Shown: positions 6,071 through 15,552, counted from the stretch's first letter. The stretch is 64,000 nt of DNA from Actinotignum schaalii_C (GCF_034119425.1 NZ_JAWUEL010000002.1:1-64000), one strand, 5' to 3'. Notes: generated by a model from the letters alone, not told the origin. Program-made: numbers and translations.

Positions 6071-7167
6071 TAGTGTGCCTCTTCTGCTGTATTGTTCTTC
6101 GCGCTGCGGGAACTAGAAAGCTCCGTGGCCTGCCCTTCCGGTACCAGGCCAGTATGGACCCGGAAACTCCGTGTACCGCCGGGTTCCACCCAGATGAGGG
6201 TGCCGGCCTCCTTCGCGGCCAGGAAACCTTCGGGCCGGCTGGTCCCCGGAAGCACAAAAGCAGCTACCTGCTGGTCTAAAGTCCAGAGGATCCACCGGGT
6301 CGCCACGGGGAATTGCGCCGTCGAAAATTCTGTGAAGAAAGCGTGCCCCTCCGGGGCCGCGAGTTCAAAACGTGCGCTCTGCCCGTAGCGGGGCAAGTCA
6401 TCGGCGAAGTACACGATTTCCGGATTGAAGCTCTCCGCACCTTCCAAGGAATCCGCATCAATGTCACCGGCGATAATTCGGTTATTCAACTCGGTCCATT
6501 CCGGCGTGGGCGTTACGTGCGCGGGAATGGAGCGGCGCAAGTGGAAACTACCCGCCGGGAGCGACTGGCGCATGACGCCGCCGGGCACGAAAGCATAATT
6601 CATATGGCACATGTACTGGAGGGGCATCGGCTGGCACGGAGAAAGATTCTCCACATCCATACCGATGGTGAAATCGGTTGCCCCGGCACTCAGTGAAACC
6701 GTGGGCGTGGCGCGGTAATGATCGCCAAACCCACGTGCGTATTCATAGGTGGAAGCGAACCGAACTACGCCGTCGTTCCCAGAACCGTCGATCTCAATCC
6801 AGGCGCGATCCATCGTGGCGCAAGAAAACTCCCCGTGCAGCACGTGAGTATCGTCCGGACTGGGGCAGCCGGCCGCAAGCAATCCGGAATGGAAAGCGAA
6901 GCAGCCGTAGGTATCCGAAATTTCGTGGGCTGGGCGCGGCTGAGTAAACATATTTTTCATGCGCAGCGAGATGCCGTCGAATTGGGCGTCCCAGATAATT
7001 CCGCCCATAAATGGCAGAACCTCAATATAGCCGCGCGAATTATGCACGGTGAGCGAGGCAACGCCCGAAGGATAGCGCTGCGCAATCACCCGAAACTCCG
7101 GGGACTTGGCCAGGCAGCGCGGTGCCTCGGCGAACTGGTCCTCACGCAGATTAATAGTGAACGTCAT
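6070..7167 (-). CDS. DUF4432 / aldose 1-epimerase-like protein
   Basis: A 365-residue protein of the galactose mutarotase-like fold (DUF4432 type). Recognisable parts are RGYIEVLPFMGGIIWDAQFDG near residue 45, HSGLLAAGCP with a likely active-site histidine, HGEFSC, and MPLQYMCHMNYAF near residue 188. It probably interconverts sugar anomers for the permease/kinase pathway. The start ATG at 7167 follows AAAGGAGATCATT. It lies between the permease and the kinase genes and is coupled to the kinase by a one-base overlap. In Salmonella the homologous deoX belongs to the deoxyribose operon, which supports the pathway assignment. Confidence 0.75.
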   Translation of the reverse strand: MTFTINLREDQFAEAPRCLAKSPEFRVIAQRYPSGVASLTVHNSRGYIEVLPFMGGIIWDAQFDGISLRMKNMFTQPRPAHEISDTYGCFAFHSGLLAAGCPSPDDTHVLHGEFSCATMDRAWIEIDGSGNDGVVRFASTYEYARGFGDHYRATPTVSLSAGATDFTIGMDVENLSPCQPMPLQYMCHMNYAFVPGGVMRQSLPAGSFHLRRSIPAHVTPTPEWTELNNRIIAGDIDADSLEGAESFNPEIVYFADDLPRYGQSARFELAAPEGHAFFTEFSTAQFPVATRWILWTLDQQVAAFVLPGTSRPEGFLAAKEAGTLIWVEPGGTRSFRVHTGLVPEGQATELSSSRSAKNNTAEEAH

Positions 7168-7225
7168 AATGATCTCCTTTGTTCATAACAGTGACGTTTT
7201 AAAACAGCACGACAGGTGGGCGCGA

Positions 7226-8632
7226 TCATGCCGCAGCGCACGCGCGATCCTTACGATAAATAGAGAAGAAGTAGATGAGCACCGCCACGAAGCAGCATAG
7301 CGATACGATGAAGGACGTCTGCATTGACCCGGTCTTGTCCGAAACCAGTCCCTGAATGACGGGGATCACCGCGCCGCCGATAATCGACATAACAATAACG
7401 GCACCGCCGGTTTCTGTATGCCGCTTATCCTCGATGGCGTCGAGGGTACGTGAATAAATAGTGGCCCAGCACGGCCCGAAAAGCCCGGAGGTTACGATGG
7501 CGGCGTAGACCGCGGTCATATTCGGTACCAGTACTACGTAGCTGAGGGCCGCTACCCCGGCCAGGGAATACAGCACGAGGACCAGGTTTTCGTTCAGCTT
7601 CGTCATGAGAATATTCGCGATAAATTTCCCGGTAAAGAAAGCCGCGAAAGCCCACACCATGTAGTTACTGGCGGTACGTTCATTAATCGACGTATCGAGG
7701 GTGAGAGCGAGGCGAATCGTGAAGGACCACACCGCCGTCTGCATACCCACGTAGAGGAATTGGGTGAGAATCCCGGTGCCGAAGCGCTTATTGTGGACAA
7801 GATAGCGCAGCGTTTCGCCAATGGACGCCCGGGACTGGTGGTGCGCGGCGTTGAGCGGTTTACACGACGGCAATTGCGTGAGCGCCACCAAAATAAGTAC
7901 GACGGCGAGCACCAGAATAATGAACCTATAGGGCTGCAAGGTGCGCTGGAGCATTTCCTGCGCAAATTGGGTTTTCTCCAGGCCGCTCAGGTCATCAAGC
8001 TGCTTATGAAGAGCCTCTCCTTCCGTGAAAATCAGGTATTTACCGAGCAGAATTCCGAAAATAGAGCCCAGCGGATAGAAAGTTTGGGAAATATTGAGCC
8101 GCAATGTAGCGCTACGCCGCGGGCCAATCATGGTGGAATAGGTATTGCAGGAGGTCTCCAGGAAGGAAAGCCCGGTAGCAATAGCGAACAGCGCTGCCAG
8201 GAAAACGGAGTAGGTTGCCATATGTGAGGCCGGGAAGAACATCGTGCAGCCGATGATATAGCAGCTCAGACCCACCAGGATCCCGGTTTTATACGACCAT
8301 TTCCGGATCACCCGCGAGGCGGGGATGGCCAGCAGGAAGTACCCGCCATAAAAGGCGGATTGCACGAAGGCGGAGGCGAAATCAGAGAGCTCGAAAATTG
8401 ATTTGAATTGGGTAATGAGCACGTCATTGAGGGACGCGGCAGCTCCCCACAATGGGAAACAAATAGAAATAAGAATGTATTGGAGCAGCGGAGTGCGGTT
8501 GAGATAACCGTCGCGCAGCTGGAGGGAGGGATCTTTAATGAGACCGAAGCTGGTATTGGGAACTCCGGATTCTTCTTCGTGCGGTTTTAGTGTGGTCCGC
8601 AGTGGGGCGTCATTGCCCGATTTTCCTGACAT
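7226..8632 (-). CDS. MFS sugar permease, FucP/DeoP-like
   Basis: A 468-residue twelve-helix transporter of the major facilitator superfamily, closest in pattern to fucose/deoxyribose symporters: PLLQYILISICFPLWGAAASLNDVLI in helix 1, ETSCNTYSTMIGP around helix 5, and GGAVIPVIQGLVSD near helix 11. The start at 8632 is chosen because AAGGACTAGTC lies just upstream; an in-frame start 60 bases earlier has no better signal. It probably imports 2-deoxyribose or a related pentose with protons. It is the second gene of the operon, between deoC and the mutarotase-like gene. Confidence 0.8.
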   Translation of the reverse strand: MSGKSGNDAPLRTTLKPHEEESGVPNTSFGLIKDPSLQLRDGYLNRTPLLQYILISICFPLWGAAASLNDVLITQFKSIFELSDFASAFVQSAFYGGYFLLAIPASRVIRKWSYKTGILVGLSCYIIGCTMFFPASHMATYSVFLAALFAIATGLSFLETSCNTYSTMIGPRRSATLRLNISQTFYPLGSIFGILLGKYLIFTEGEALHKQLDDLSGLEKTQFAQEMLQRTLQPYRFIILVLAVVLILVALTQLPSCKPLNAAHHQSRASIGETLRYLVHNKRFGTGILTQFLYVGMQTAVWSFTIRLALTLDTSINERTASNYMVWAFAAFFTGKFIANILMTKLNENLVLVLYSLAGVAALSYVVLVPNMTAVYAAIVTSGLFGPCWATIYSRTLDAIEDKRHTETGGAVIVMSIIGGAVIPVIQGLVSDKTGSMQTSFIVSLCCFVAVLIYFFSIYRKDRACAAA

Positions 8633-8756
8633 GACTAGTCCTTCTTTTGTCAAAGTTCGCCCGCGGGTGGTGGGTTGCGGCCTCGCTGCCACCCCACCTC
8701 CCGGATGGAGAATATTCGGTTGTTTTTGCTGGTACTTGTTCGGGTGTTTAGTGTGT

Positions 8757-9434
8757 TTAGCGCTGTAATTCGGCGAGGATCTGAACTCCGGCGGAAGCTC
8801 CGATGCGATTGGCTCCGGCTTCCACCATGGCGCGGAAATCAGCGGCGCTGCGGATTCCGCCGGCCGCTTTCACCCCCATCTCTTCCCCTACAGTTGCCCG
8901 CATGAGGGCGACAGCGTGTTCCGTTGCCCCACCGGAGGAAAAGCCCGTTGAGGTTTTTACGAAATCCGCTCCGGCACGTTGGGCAGCCCGGCAGGCGTGC
9001 ACGATCTCCTCATCGCTGAGCAGGCAGATCTCAATGATCACCTTGACCAGTGCGGTGGGCTGAGCCGCACCCACTACCGCGGCGATATCCGTTTCCACAT
9101 CCTCCCAGCGTCCATCGCGTGCCGCACCCAGGTCTATGACCATATCTACTTCGGTAGCCCCATGCGCGATAGCATCGCGAGTCTCGAAAGCTTTGGTTGC
9201 CGAAGTACTGGCCCCCAAGGGGAATCCAATAACGGTGCACACCTTGACGCCGCTACCCGCAAGGAGGGTCGCGCAAGTTTCCACCCACACCGGGTTAACG
9301 CATACCGATGCTGTTCCCAGGTCGCGGGCCTGGGAGCACAGTTCCTCAATTTCGCCGCGGCGTGCATCGGCTCGCAAGAGTGTGTGGTCGATGAGCTGTG
9401 CGGGATGTGGATAATGATCGAGAGCGGGCATCAT
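8757..9434 (-). CDS. deoC: Deoxyribose-phosphate aldolase
   Basis: A 225-residue class I aldolase that splits 2-deoxyribose 5-phosphate into glyceraldehyde 3-phosphate and acetaldehyde. Diagnostic motifs are VNPVWVETC, VCTVIGFPLGAS, VKVIIE with the catalytic lysine, and VKTSTGFSSGGAT with the Schiff-base lysine. Length and order match the family. The first two codons are both ATG; AAAGGAGTC upstream favours the second (9431). It is the first gene of the operon deoC-permease-mutarotase-kinase. A palindromic operator candidate and a -10-like TATATC lie about 90 bases upstream. Confidence 0.93.
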   Translation of the reverse strand: MMPALDHYPHPAQLIDHTLLRADARRGEIEELCSQARDLGTASVCVNPVWVETCATLLAGSGVKVCTVIGFPLGASTSATKAFETRDAIAHGATEVDMVIDLGAARDGRWEDVETDIAAVVGAAQPTALVKVIIEICLLSDEEIVHACRAAQRAGADFVKTSTGFSSGGATEHAVALMRATVGEEMGVKAAGGIRSAADFRAMVEAGANRIGASAGVQILAELQR

Positions 9435-9763
9435 GACTCCTTTGTATGTTTCCCACCGTGATTCACGCTGATAGCGGGAAACTCCACCACCGTAGTCTCC
9501 CCTAGCAGTCTCACGCTACTGATATAACACCGTTCCCGGTGTTCACGAGTGAATCTAGGCGAGAGCCCCGCTTGCGCGCCACGCGCTGCCCCGCGCTTCG
9601 GCAGCGTATAGAACGGCGTCAGCTTGCGGGAAAACCACTGTGGCGCGGTTACGGAGCGCGCATATTGCCACCGATGTTCGCGAAAGGAACATTTGTTACA
9701 CGGCAGCTTAGCCTTGTTATCCCTCAGCGGTTCAACTTCGGATCACTGCGTTCAGACTCATCG
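9435..9763. other. Intergenic region upstream of deoC
   Basis: About 330 bases between the regulator gene and deoC. The part nearest deoC holds the promoter and operator candidates (9521-9553). The remaining 200 bases toward the regulator show no gene, clear terminator or repeat that I can support. Confidence 0.5.
9521..9553 (-). promoter_or_regulatory. Probable operator/promoter of the deo operon
   Basis: AACACCG-TTCC-CGGTGTT (9526-9543) is a perfect 7-bp dyad. An adjoining TTCAC-GA-GTGAA dyad (9542-9553) continues it. On the minus strand the first dyad falls between a weak -35 and the -10-like TATATC, so bound protein would block transcription of deoC. The neighbouring SorC-family regulator is the obvious candidate to bind it. 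Confidence 0.55.
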
Positions 9764-10717
9764 TCAGGCCATCATCGTCAAAGCCCGCGCGGTCCCAACA
9801 TCGGTGACCAGGCGGGACACATAGCCATTGGCCAGGGCTGCATAAATTGCTTGGAGTTTATCCGGCCCTCCGGCGACCAGGATCTTTTGCTCCTTTTCGC
9901 GCAACTCGGGCAGGCTAATCCCGGTGGCGCGATTATTGAGATCCGGGAGGCATATCCGGCCCTGCGCGGTAATGAAATGGGTGCAAATATCACCAACCGA
10001 GGTGGTGAGCAGGCGCGTCATATCCGCATCCTCCAGGCGGAAACCTGCCAGATAGGCCAGATTCGAGCGGGCATCCCCCACGGTGTAGAGAACCACCCGA
10101 GTGCTGGCCCGCTGCGTGCGCGTAGCTCGCAAGCGCGCCTTCACGCCCGGATCTTCACGTTGCTGAGCACTGAGAAAAGCCGGGAGCTGGAAATACACGG
10201 CCTGCCCGCCGCAGGAGGCGGCAATGCGTTCCATCACCATCGTTTCATCAATGGTGCGCACGCACGCCCCGATGCAGCACGTGAGTTGAATAATGGCAAC
10301 GCCTTTGCGCGGAATACGAGGCATATGGCGGGAGACCGCTTCGGTCGTGCGCGAAAGGCAGATGCCGATAGCGTCGCCGTCACGAATCTGTTCGCTGAGC
10401 ACCTGCGCGCCCACCCGCCCGAGGGCCTCGCGCATATCTTCCGGCGCGGAACTGGGAGGACTGACCAGGCGCACATCCAGTAAATTGAAGCGTTCGCTCA
10501 AACGCGCGCACAGGAAAGCATCATCTTCACGCGGATCATTGACGGTAATCCGCACAAAACCGCGTTTGCGGGCGTGGCTGAGCAACTTGGAAATCGTGGA
10601 GCGAGCCAGGTGCATCCGCTGGGCGACCTCATCCTGACTGAGACCGGAGTAATACAGTTTTGCGGCATCAAGCGCATCAATATCCCGAGTAGAAAGACCA
10701 GAGTCCACGTGCACCAC
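9764..10717 (-). CDS. SorC/DeoR-type sugar-responsive regulator
   Basis: A protein of about 317 residues. The N-terminal helix-turn-helix, YYSGLSQDEVAQRMHLARSTISKLLSHARKRGFV, is followed by a sugar-phosphate-binding domain of the SorC type (GICLSRTTEAVSRHMP, GDICTHFITAQGR, LVTDVGTARAL at the C-terminus). Bacillus DeoR, which responds to deoxyribose 5-phosphate and represses the deo genes, belongs to this family, so control of the adjacent deoC operon is likely. The start is uncertain: the frame is open to 10867 (GTG), but alignment of the HTH to known members favours a GTG near 10717. It is divergent from ppc. Confidence 0.8.
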   Translation of the reverse strand: MVHVDSGLSTRDIDALDAAKLYYSGLSQDEVAQRMHLARSTISKLLSHARKRGFVRITVNDPREDDAFLCARLSERFNLLDVRLVSPPSSAPEDMREALGRVGAQVLSEQIRDGDAIGICLSRTTEAVSRHMPRIPRKGVAIIQLTCCIGACVRTIDETMVMERIAASCGGQAVYFQLPAFLSAQQREDPGVKARLRATRTQRASTRVVLYTVGDARSNLAYLAGFRLEDADMTRLLTTSVGDICTHFITAQGRICLPDLNNRATGISLPELREKEQKILVAGGPDKLQAIYAALANGYVSRLVTDVGTARALTMMA

Positions 10718-10933
10718 CTCGTCGTCGTACCTCACCACCGCTAGTGTAAGCGAGGCTTCCCGCGCACGTAACAACGCAGTCGCCGCGGCGTCGTTCCACC
10801 CGGGACCTGTGATTACACCGGGGCGCGGCCTTAGCGTTAGGATGGAGAGCGGCATCGGTAAGGGCACACGCCACAGCTGTGCCTCGCCCGATACCGTGAC
10901 GGTGAGATCCCTAAGGAGAGGCGAGTAGATCTA

Positions 10934-13747
10934 GTGAGCCACGACCAAGATATTCAGCTCCACGACTCCGTTGACCGCACCACGGCCCGCTCCACTGAAG
11001 ATTTTGACGCCCCGTTGCGCGCGGTTGTGCGGCGCCTGAGCACGATGCTCGGTCAAGAAATCGCCCAGCAGCACGGGGAAGAAACCCTCGACCTTATTGA
11101 GAAAGTTCGCGCGGCTGCGCGTGACCTAGATTCGGAGACGGCAGCTTCGGAAGTGCAGCGCTCCCTGGATGATATGTCCACGGATACCGCCATTATTCTC
11201 ACCCGCGCTTTCGCGGAATATTTCCTGCTGGCCAATGCCGCGGAACAAACGTTCCGTATCAAGGTTATCGGTGATAAAGAGCCGGCCGAATCCTGGGTGC
11301 CGCGCGCAATTTCCCGAATCTATGACGCGGTCGGGCTGGAAGGCCTGCAAAAAACCGTCGATTCGCTTGATATTCGCCTTGTTTTTACCGCTCACCCCAC
11401 CGAAGCGCAGCGGCGCGCCGTGCTCACCAAGCTACGCCGCGTCTCGGAAATTGTAGAGACGGAAACGGAAGAAGGCAGTGAAGAACGCGCCCGCCAAGAT
11501 CGCGAACTCGCCTCGGTGATGGAGAGTATCTGGCTCACGGATGAATTGCGCCGGGTACAGCCCACTCCTCTGGACGAAGCCCGCAATGTCATGTGGTATC
11601 TGCGCAGCCTCTACACGGATACCCTTCCCGATGTCATCACGGATTTCCGTGACGAACTGGAACGTTACGGTGCCCGCCTTCCGGAAGACGCAGTGCCGAT
11701 TCGTTTCGGATCCTGGATCGGTGGGGACCGCGACGGAAATCCTTACGTCACGGCAGATGTCACCGCCGATGTGTTGCGGTTGCAGTCCAGCACCGCTATC
11801 GATATTGCGGTGTGGTTCGTCAACCGCGCGATGCTCAGCTTGTCCATTTCCTCGCGTCTTTCGGGCGACGACGCCGCACTGCTGGCTTCTCTGGAAGAGG
11901 ACTTCCGCTTCCCGGACCTTGTGGATGAAGATTCGCGGGCTCTTTACGCGGAAGAACCCTACCGGCTCAAACTCGGCGCTATTCGCTCCAAACTCAATAA
12001 TACGAAGGTGCGCATTACCACCGGGGCCGAGCACATCCCCGGCCATGATTACGCAACCGGATCGGAAATTCAGGAAGAATTCCAGCTGCTCCGCGATGCA
12101 CTGCGCCGCCACGGTGCGGAACGGGTAGCCGATGGGCTGCTCGCCACCGCCCAGCAAATTATTCACGGGATGGGCCTAGGGCTAGTCATTTTGGATGTCC
12201 GAGAGCATTCCGAGAAGCATTTTGAACTGCTGAGTGAATTGTTCAATCGCTTTGGTGGGCTGGAGGCGGATTACGCAACGCTGAGCCGCGAAGAACGCAC
12301 CGTGCTGCTGGGGCGGGAACTGGCTTCGGCACGCCCGCTGGCCCCCGCGCTCATTAACACCGATGATTCGCCGCTCACCGCGAGTTCGCAAAAGACTTTC
12401 GAGGTGTTCCGGGCGATTCGCCAGGCCCATAAGATATACGGGACCGACGCCATCACCACCTATTTGGTCTCCATGACCCACGGTCCTGATGACATCCTCT
12501 CCGTGGCTCTGCTGGCCCGCGAAGCCGGGATTATCGATCTGGAAAGCGCGGAGAAACGAGCAGATCTGGGATTCGCTCCGTTGCTGGAAGAAGTGCCGGA
12601 ACTGCGCCGGGCCGGGGATATCCTCGATACCCTCCTTTCCGATCCTTCCTATCGGGAAATTGTGCGGCTACGGGGTAACCGTCAGGAAGTAATGCTGGGC
12701 TACTCCGATTCCAATAAAGATGCGGGTGTGGTGACCTCCCAGTGGGAGATTCACCAGGCCCAGCGTCAATTGCGCGACGTCGCCGCACGCCACGGCGTGA
12801 CCCTGCGGCTCTTCCACGGCCGCGGTGGCTCGGTGGGGCGCGGGGGTGGACCCACCTATGACGCAATTTTGTCTCAGCCCTACGGTGTCCTGGACGGGGA
12901 AATTAAGTTCACAGAACAGGGCGAGGTTATCTCCGATAAGTACACGCTGCCGGCCCTGGCACGGGAGAATCTCTCCCTCACCCTGGCTGCCGTGATGGAG
13001 GCCTCCGCCCTGCACCGCGAACCGCGCAATAGCAATGTGTCGCTCAGCCGTTATGACGAAGTCATGGATTTCCTCAGCGGTGCTGCGTACCAGCGCTATC
13101 GGGTTCTTGCCGATGATCCCGATTTGCCTGAATACTTCGTGACCTCCACTCCGGTGGAATTGCTGGGCGATCTCAATATCGGATCACGTCCTTCCAAGCG
13201 CACCACCTCGGAAAAGGGCTTGGATGGCCTGCGAGCTATTCCCTGGGTTTTCGGGTGGACCCAATCCCGCCAGATCGTTCCGGGATGGTTCGGCGCTGGT
13301 TCTGGGCTCCGGGCTGCTCGCGAAGCCGGTTACGGTGAGGATTTGAAGAAGATGGTGCGCGGTTGGCAGTTCTTCCGCACCACGATGTCCAATATCGAGA
13401 TGACCCTGGCGAAAACTGATATGGATATTGCAGGGCATTACGTACGTACGCTTGTGCCTGAGCGTCTCCACCATATCTACGCGGAGATTCGCGAAGAATA
13501 CGAGCTGACGGTGCGTGAACTTGAGGCCCTGCTGGCTGAGGATGACCTTCTTGACACCCAACCGGTTCTCCAGCGTACCTTGCGTATCCGTGACCAGTAT
13601 CTCAAACCCATCCATTACCTCCAGGTGGCACTACTGGCGCGGGTTCGGGCTGATGCGGCTTCGGGCAAGGAGCAATCAGCTGGTGAGCAGCGTGCTCTGC
13701 TCACCACGATTAACGGGATCTCCGCTGGAATGAAGAACACGGGATAA
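10934..13747 (+). CDS. ppc: Phosphoenolpyruvate carboxylase
   Basis: A 937-residue enzyme that makes oxaloacetate from PEP and bicarbonate, replenishing the TCA cycle. Motifs seen include TAHPTEAQRR with the catalytic histidine (about residue 155), GSWIGGDRDGNPYV, the glycine loop FHGRGGSVGRGGGPT (about 634), and the conserved C-terminal TINGISAGMKNTG. Length is normal. The GTG start follows AAGGAGAGGCG. It stands alone, divergent from the deo regulator, and is closed by a strong terminator. Confidence 0.97.
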   Translation: MSHDQDIQLHDSVDRTTARSTEDFDAPLRAVVRRLSTMLGQEIAQQHGEETLDLIEKVRAAARDLDSETAASEVQRSLDDMSTDTAIILTRAFAEYFLLANAAEQTFRIKVIGDKEPAESWVPRAISRIYDAVGLEGLQKTVDSLDIRLVFTAHPTEAQRRAVLTKLRRVSEIVETETEEGSEERARQDRELASVMESIWLTDELRRVQPTPLDEARNVMWYLRSLYTDTLPDVITDFRDELERYGARLPEDAVPIRFGSWIGGDRDGNPYVTADVTADVLRLQSSTAIDIAVWFVNRAMLSLSISSRLSGDDAALLASLEEDFRFPDLVDEDSRALYAEEPYRLKLGAIRSKLNNTKVRITTGAEHIPGHDYATGSEIQEEFQLLRDALRRHGAERVADGLLATAQQIIHGMGLGLVILDVREHSEKHFELLSELFNRFGGLEADYATLSREERTVLLGRELASARPLAPALINTDDSPLTASSQKTFEVFRAIRQAHKIYGTDAITTYLVSMTHGPDDILSVALLAREAGIIDLESAEKRADLGFAPLLEEVPELRRAGDILDTLLSDPSYREIVRLRGNRQEVMLGYSDSNKDAGVVTSQWEIHQAQRQLRDVAARHGVTLRLFHGRGGSVGRGGGPTYDAILSQPYGVLDGEIKFTEQGEVISDKYTLPALARENLSLTLAAVMEASALHREPRNSNVSLSRYDEVMDFLSGAAYQRYRVLADDPDLPEYFVTSTPVELLGDLNIGSRPSKRTTSEKGLDGLRAIPWVFGWTQSRQIVPGWFGAGSGLRAAREAGYGEDLKKMVRGWQFFRTTMSNIEMTLAKTDMDIAGHYVRTLVPERLHHIYAEIREEYELTVRELEALLAEDDLLDTQPVLQRTLRIRDQYLKPIHYLQVALLARVRADAASGKEQSAGEQRALLTTINGISAGMKNTG

Positions 13748-13791
13748 GCGTTAAGGAAACCGAATGAAGCGTGCGGCGAACTCACCGCGCG

Positions 13792-13840
13792 AGATGAGGC
13801 TCAGTACCGACAAGGGCGCCGGTGCTGAGCCTCATTTTTA
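13792..13840 (+). terminator. Intrinsic terminator of ppc
   Basis: ATGAGGCTCAG (13794-13804) pairs perfectly with CTGAGCCTCAT (13825-13835) and is followed by TTTTTA. It is a classic rho-independent terminator 45 bases after the ppc stop codon. Confidence 0.9.
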
Positions 13841-13981
13841 TCCGGGCATCTTTTGAATGGCGGCGGCGCATGGGGGGCTTCGGAACTCGTTGCTGCGAGC
13901 ACCACCTCGGTTTCCCCATTTATTAAGAAAAAACCTGTGTTTCGAGCGACACCGGAGTTATTTTTACACTAAACTGAAACC

Positions 13982-14599
13982 GTGGAACGAACGCATGGAA
14001 GAAAAGTGGGTAGGAAGCAACGCTTCAACGCTGACGATGTTATTCGGGCAGCGAAGGAGGTTGGCGTCTTTACCTTCACTATGAGTGATATAGCAAGCAA
14101 GATCGGCGTCGCGACCCCCGCGGTGTACCGCCTCTACGATGGCCGCCAGGACATTGTGGATGCAGTCGTTCGGCGTGCCGCCGATGAAACACCAATCGTG
14201 CTGGCGGGCACAGATTGGCACGATGCCATTGAGCAGGCAGATGCGAATCTGCGGCGCACCCTGGATGATTTCGTGGGTCTGGGTGAGGTGCTGCTGTGTA
14301 ACCCGAAATTGACGGTGCATTTTGCCCGTCAGCTCCAAGGGCTCTCCCGGGCACTGGAAGATGGCGGTTTTTCGCATCGCAAGGCGGTGGCTTTCGCATT
14401 TATGGCAACCGGGCGGACTATTCTCCACTATGTTACGGAAAAGGCTTTCCGTAACATCGATCTGGAGGGTCTGGATGTCATGGAGAAAACCGGGCCGGAT
14501 CTGATTCCCTTCCTCGAGGATGCGGCGGAGGAGCCCGCGGGCGCTCTGGACGGATACGAAGCAGTGCTGCTCCGATATCTGGAGGACCGGGAGCGCTAG
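13982..14599 (+). CDS. TetR-family transcriptional regulator
   Basis: A 205-residue protein with an N-terminal TetR DNA-binding domain: FNADDVIRAAKEVGVFTFTMSDIASKIGVATPAVYRLYDGRQDIVDAVV (residues about 14-62, helix-turn-helix at 35-54). The rest is a helical ligand/dimer domain without recognisable specificity. The GTG start follows TTTTTACACTAAACTGAAACC with no ribosome site but a -10-like TAAACT, so it may be leaderless. It is a single gene between two terminators, which hides its target. TetR proteins often repress themselves, but no clear dyad is visible upstream. Confidence 0.85.
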   Translation: MERTHGRKVGRKQRFNADDVIRAAKEVGVFTFTMSDIASKIGVATPAVYRLYDGRQDIVDAVVRRAADETPIVLAGTDWHDAIEQADANLRRTLDDFVGLGEVLLCNPKLTVHFARQLQGLSRALEDGGFSHRKAVAFAFMATGRTILHYVTEKAFRNIDLEGLDVMEKTGPDLIPFLEDAAEEPAGALDGYEAVLLRYLEDRER

Positions 14600-14670
14600 G
14601 CGCGGCCTTTTGCTGTAGTTGCGGGGCTGGAACACGACACCAGCTAGCGCACAAGAATCAACCTGTACAC

Positions 14671-14710
14671 GGGCGGGTACCGAGGAAACGGTACCCGCCC
14701 CTTAGTTTGC
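14671..14710 (+). terminator. Hairpin terminator between tetR and the ABM gene
   Basis: GGGCGGGTACCG (14671-14682) pairs with CGGTACCCGCCC (14689-14700), loop of 6, followed by CTTAGTTTG. It can serve both the rightward tetR and the leftward ABM-domain gene. Confidence 0.8.
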
Positions 14711-14793
14711 CAGGCGGACATCATTCTTCCTGAATGATATCCGTATTTCCACAGCATCGTCCTCACCCCGCGCCTCAGCTCCGAATCCAGGAC

Positions 14794-15435
14794 CTACCGC
14801 TTGGTGCTCTGCTGCACCACTGCGTACCCGTGCAGGGTCACATCCAGCCCCCGATTCTTGGGCTGATCCGCGGTGTTATGCGGAGCGCGTTCCCGAGCCG
14901 CAGCCCAGGCATCGTAAGACTCCTGCGCATCCCAGCCGGTCACCACGTAGTACTCCTCCACCCCGCGCACCGGGCGCCACAGCTCGAAGAAGGAGAATCC
15001 GGGCGCGGCATCCACGGCCGCTTTGCGCGCCGCGAAACGCTGCTCAATAACCTTTTCCATCCCGGGAAGGAAGGATAGCGCCACAAGAGAAACAAAACCC
15101 GCCTGCGGGGTTTCCCCGTGCTCGACTTCGGGAAGATTGACTACATCAAATTCGAGCAGCTGCGCGCTCAGGTCCGCATGGGCAGCCGCGTGGCGGTTCT
15201 CCTCCATCTTGCGCGGATGTGCCGCTGGATCGCTACGCCACGCTGTGAAATCTTCCTCGGACTCCCATTCGGTGACCACCAGGTAGCGCTCCCCTTCGTT
15301 GAGCGGGCGCAGCAACCGGAAGGATAGGAAACCGGGCCGCTGATCTACGGCACCTTCGCGCGCAGCAAAACGCGCTTCGAAGTGCTCGCCAGCACCTTCC
15401 GGAACAGAAATAGCATTGATTTTCACGACGGTCAT
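14794..15435 (-). CDS. Tandem ABM-domain protein (heme-degrading monooxygenase-like)
   Basis: A 213-residue protein built from two copies of the antibiotic-biosynthesis-monooxygenase (ABM) dimeric-barrel domain, residues about 1-95 and 112-200. Repeat-matching segments are FEARFAAREGAVDQRPGFLSFRLLRP and IEQRFAARKAAVDAAPGFSFFELWRP, and VVTEWESEEDFTAW and VVTGWDAQESYDAW. The first domain resembles IsdG/MhuD-type heme oxygenases; the second is divergent. Normal family members form homodimers of one domain, so this may be a covalent dimer. Start chosen at 15435 because GGAGCCTCC precedes it. Heme or another substrate is inferred only from family resemblance. Confidence 0.75.
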   Translation of the reverse strand: MTVVKINAISVPEGAGEHFEARFAAREGAVDQRPGFLSFRLLRPLNEGERYLVVTEWESEEDFTAWRSDPAAHPRKMEENRHAAAHADLSAQLLEFDVVNLPEVEHGETPQAGFVSLVALSFLPGMEKVIEQRFAARKAAVDAAPGFSFFELWRPVRGVEEYYVVTGWDAQESYDAWAAARERAPHNTADQPKNRGLDVTLHGYAVVQQSTKR

Positions 15436-15552
15436 GGAGGCTCCTTCACCTTGAATAATGGGACGTGCACCATAGTAACTCTCTTGGCGCCCCGCGCTCC
15501 GCATCGTGGAAACTTCACCCTCCGCTCCCCCGCCAGTGCCACAATAGGGCGC

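Noticed and set aside
13964..14635. Minus-strand frame opposite the TetR gene
   Set aside because: The plus strand gives a clear TetR helix-turn-helix; the opposite frame gives no family.
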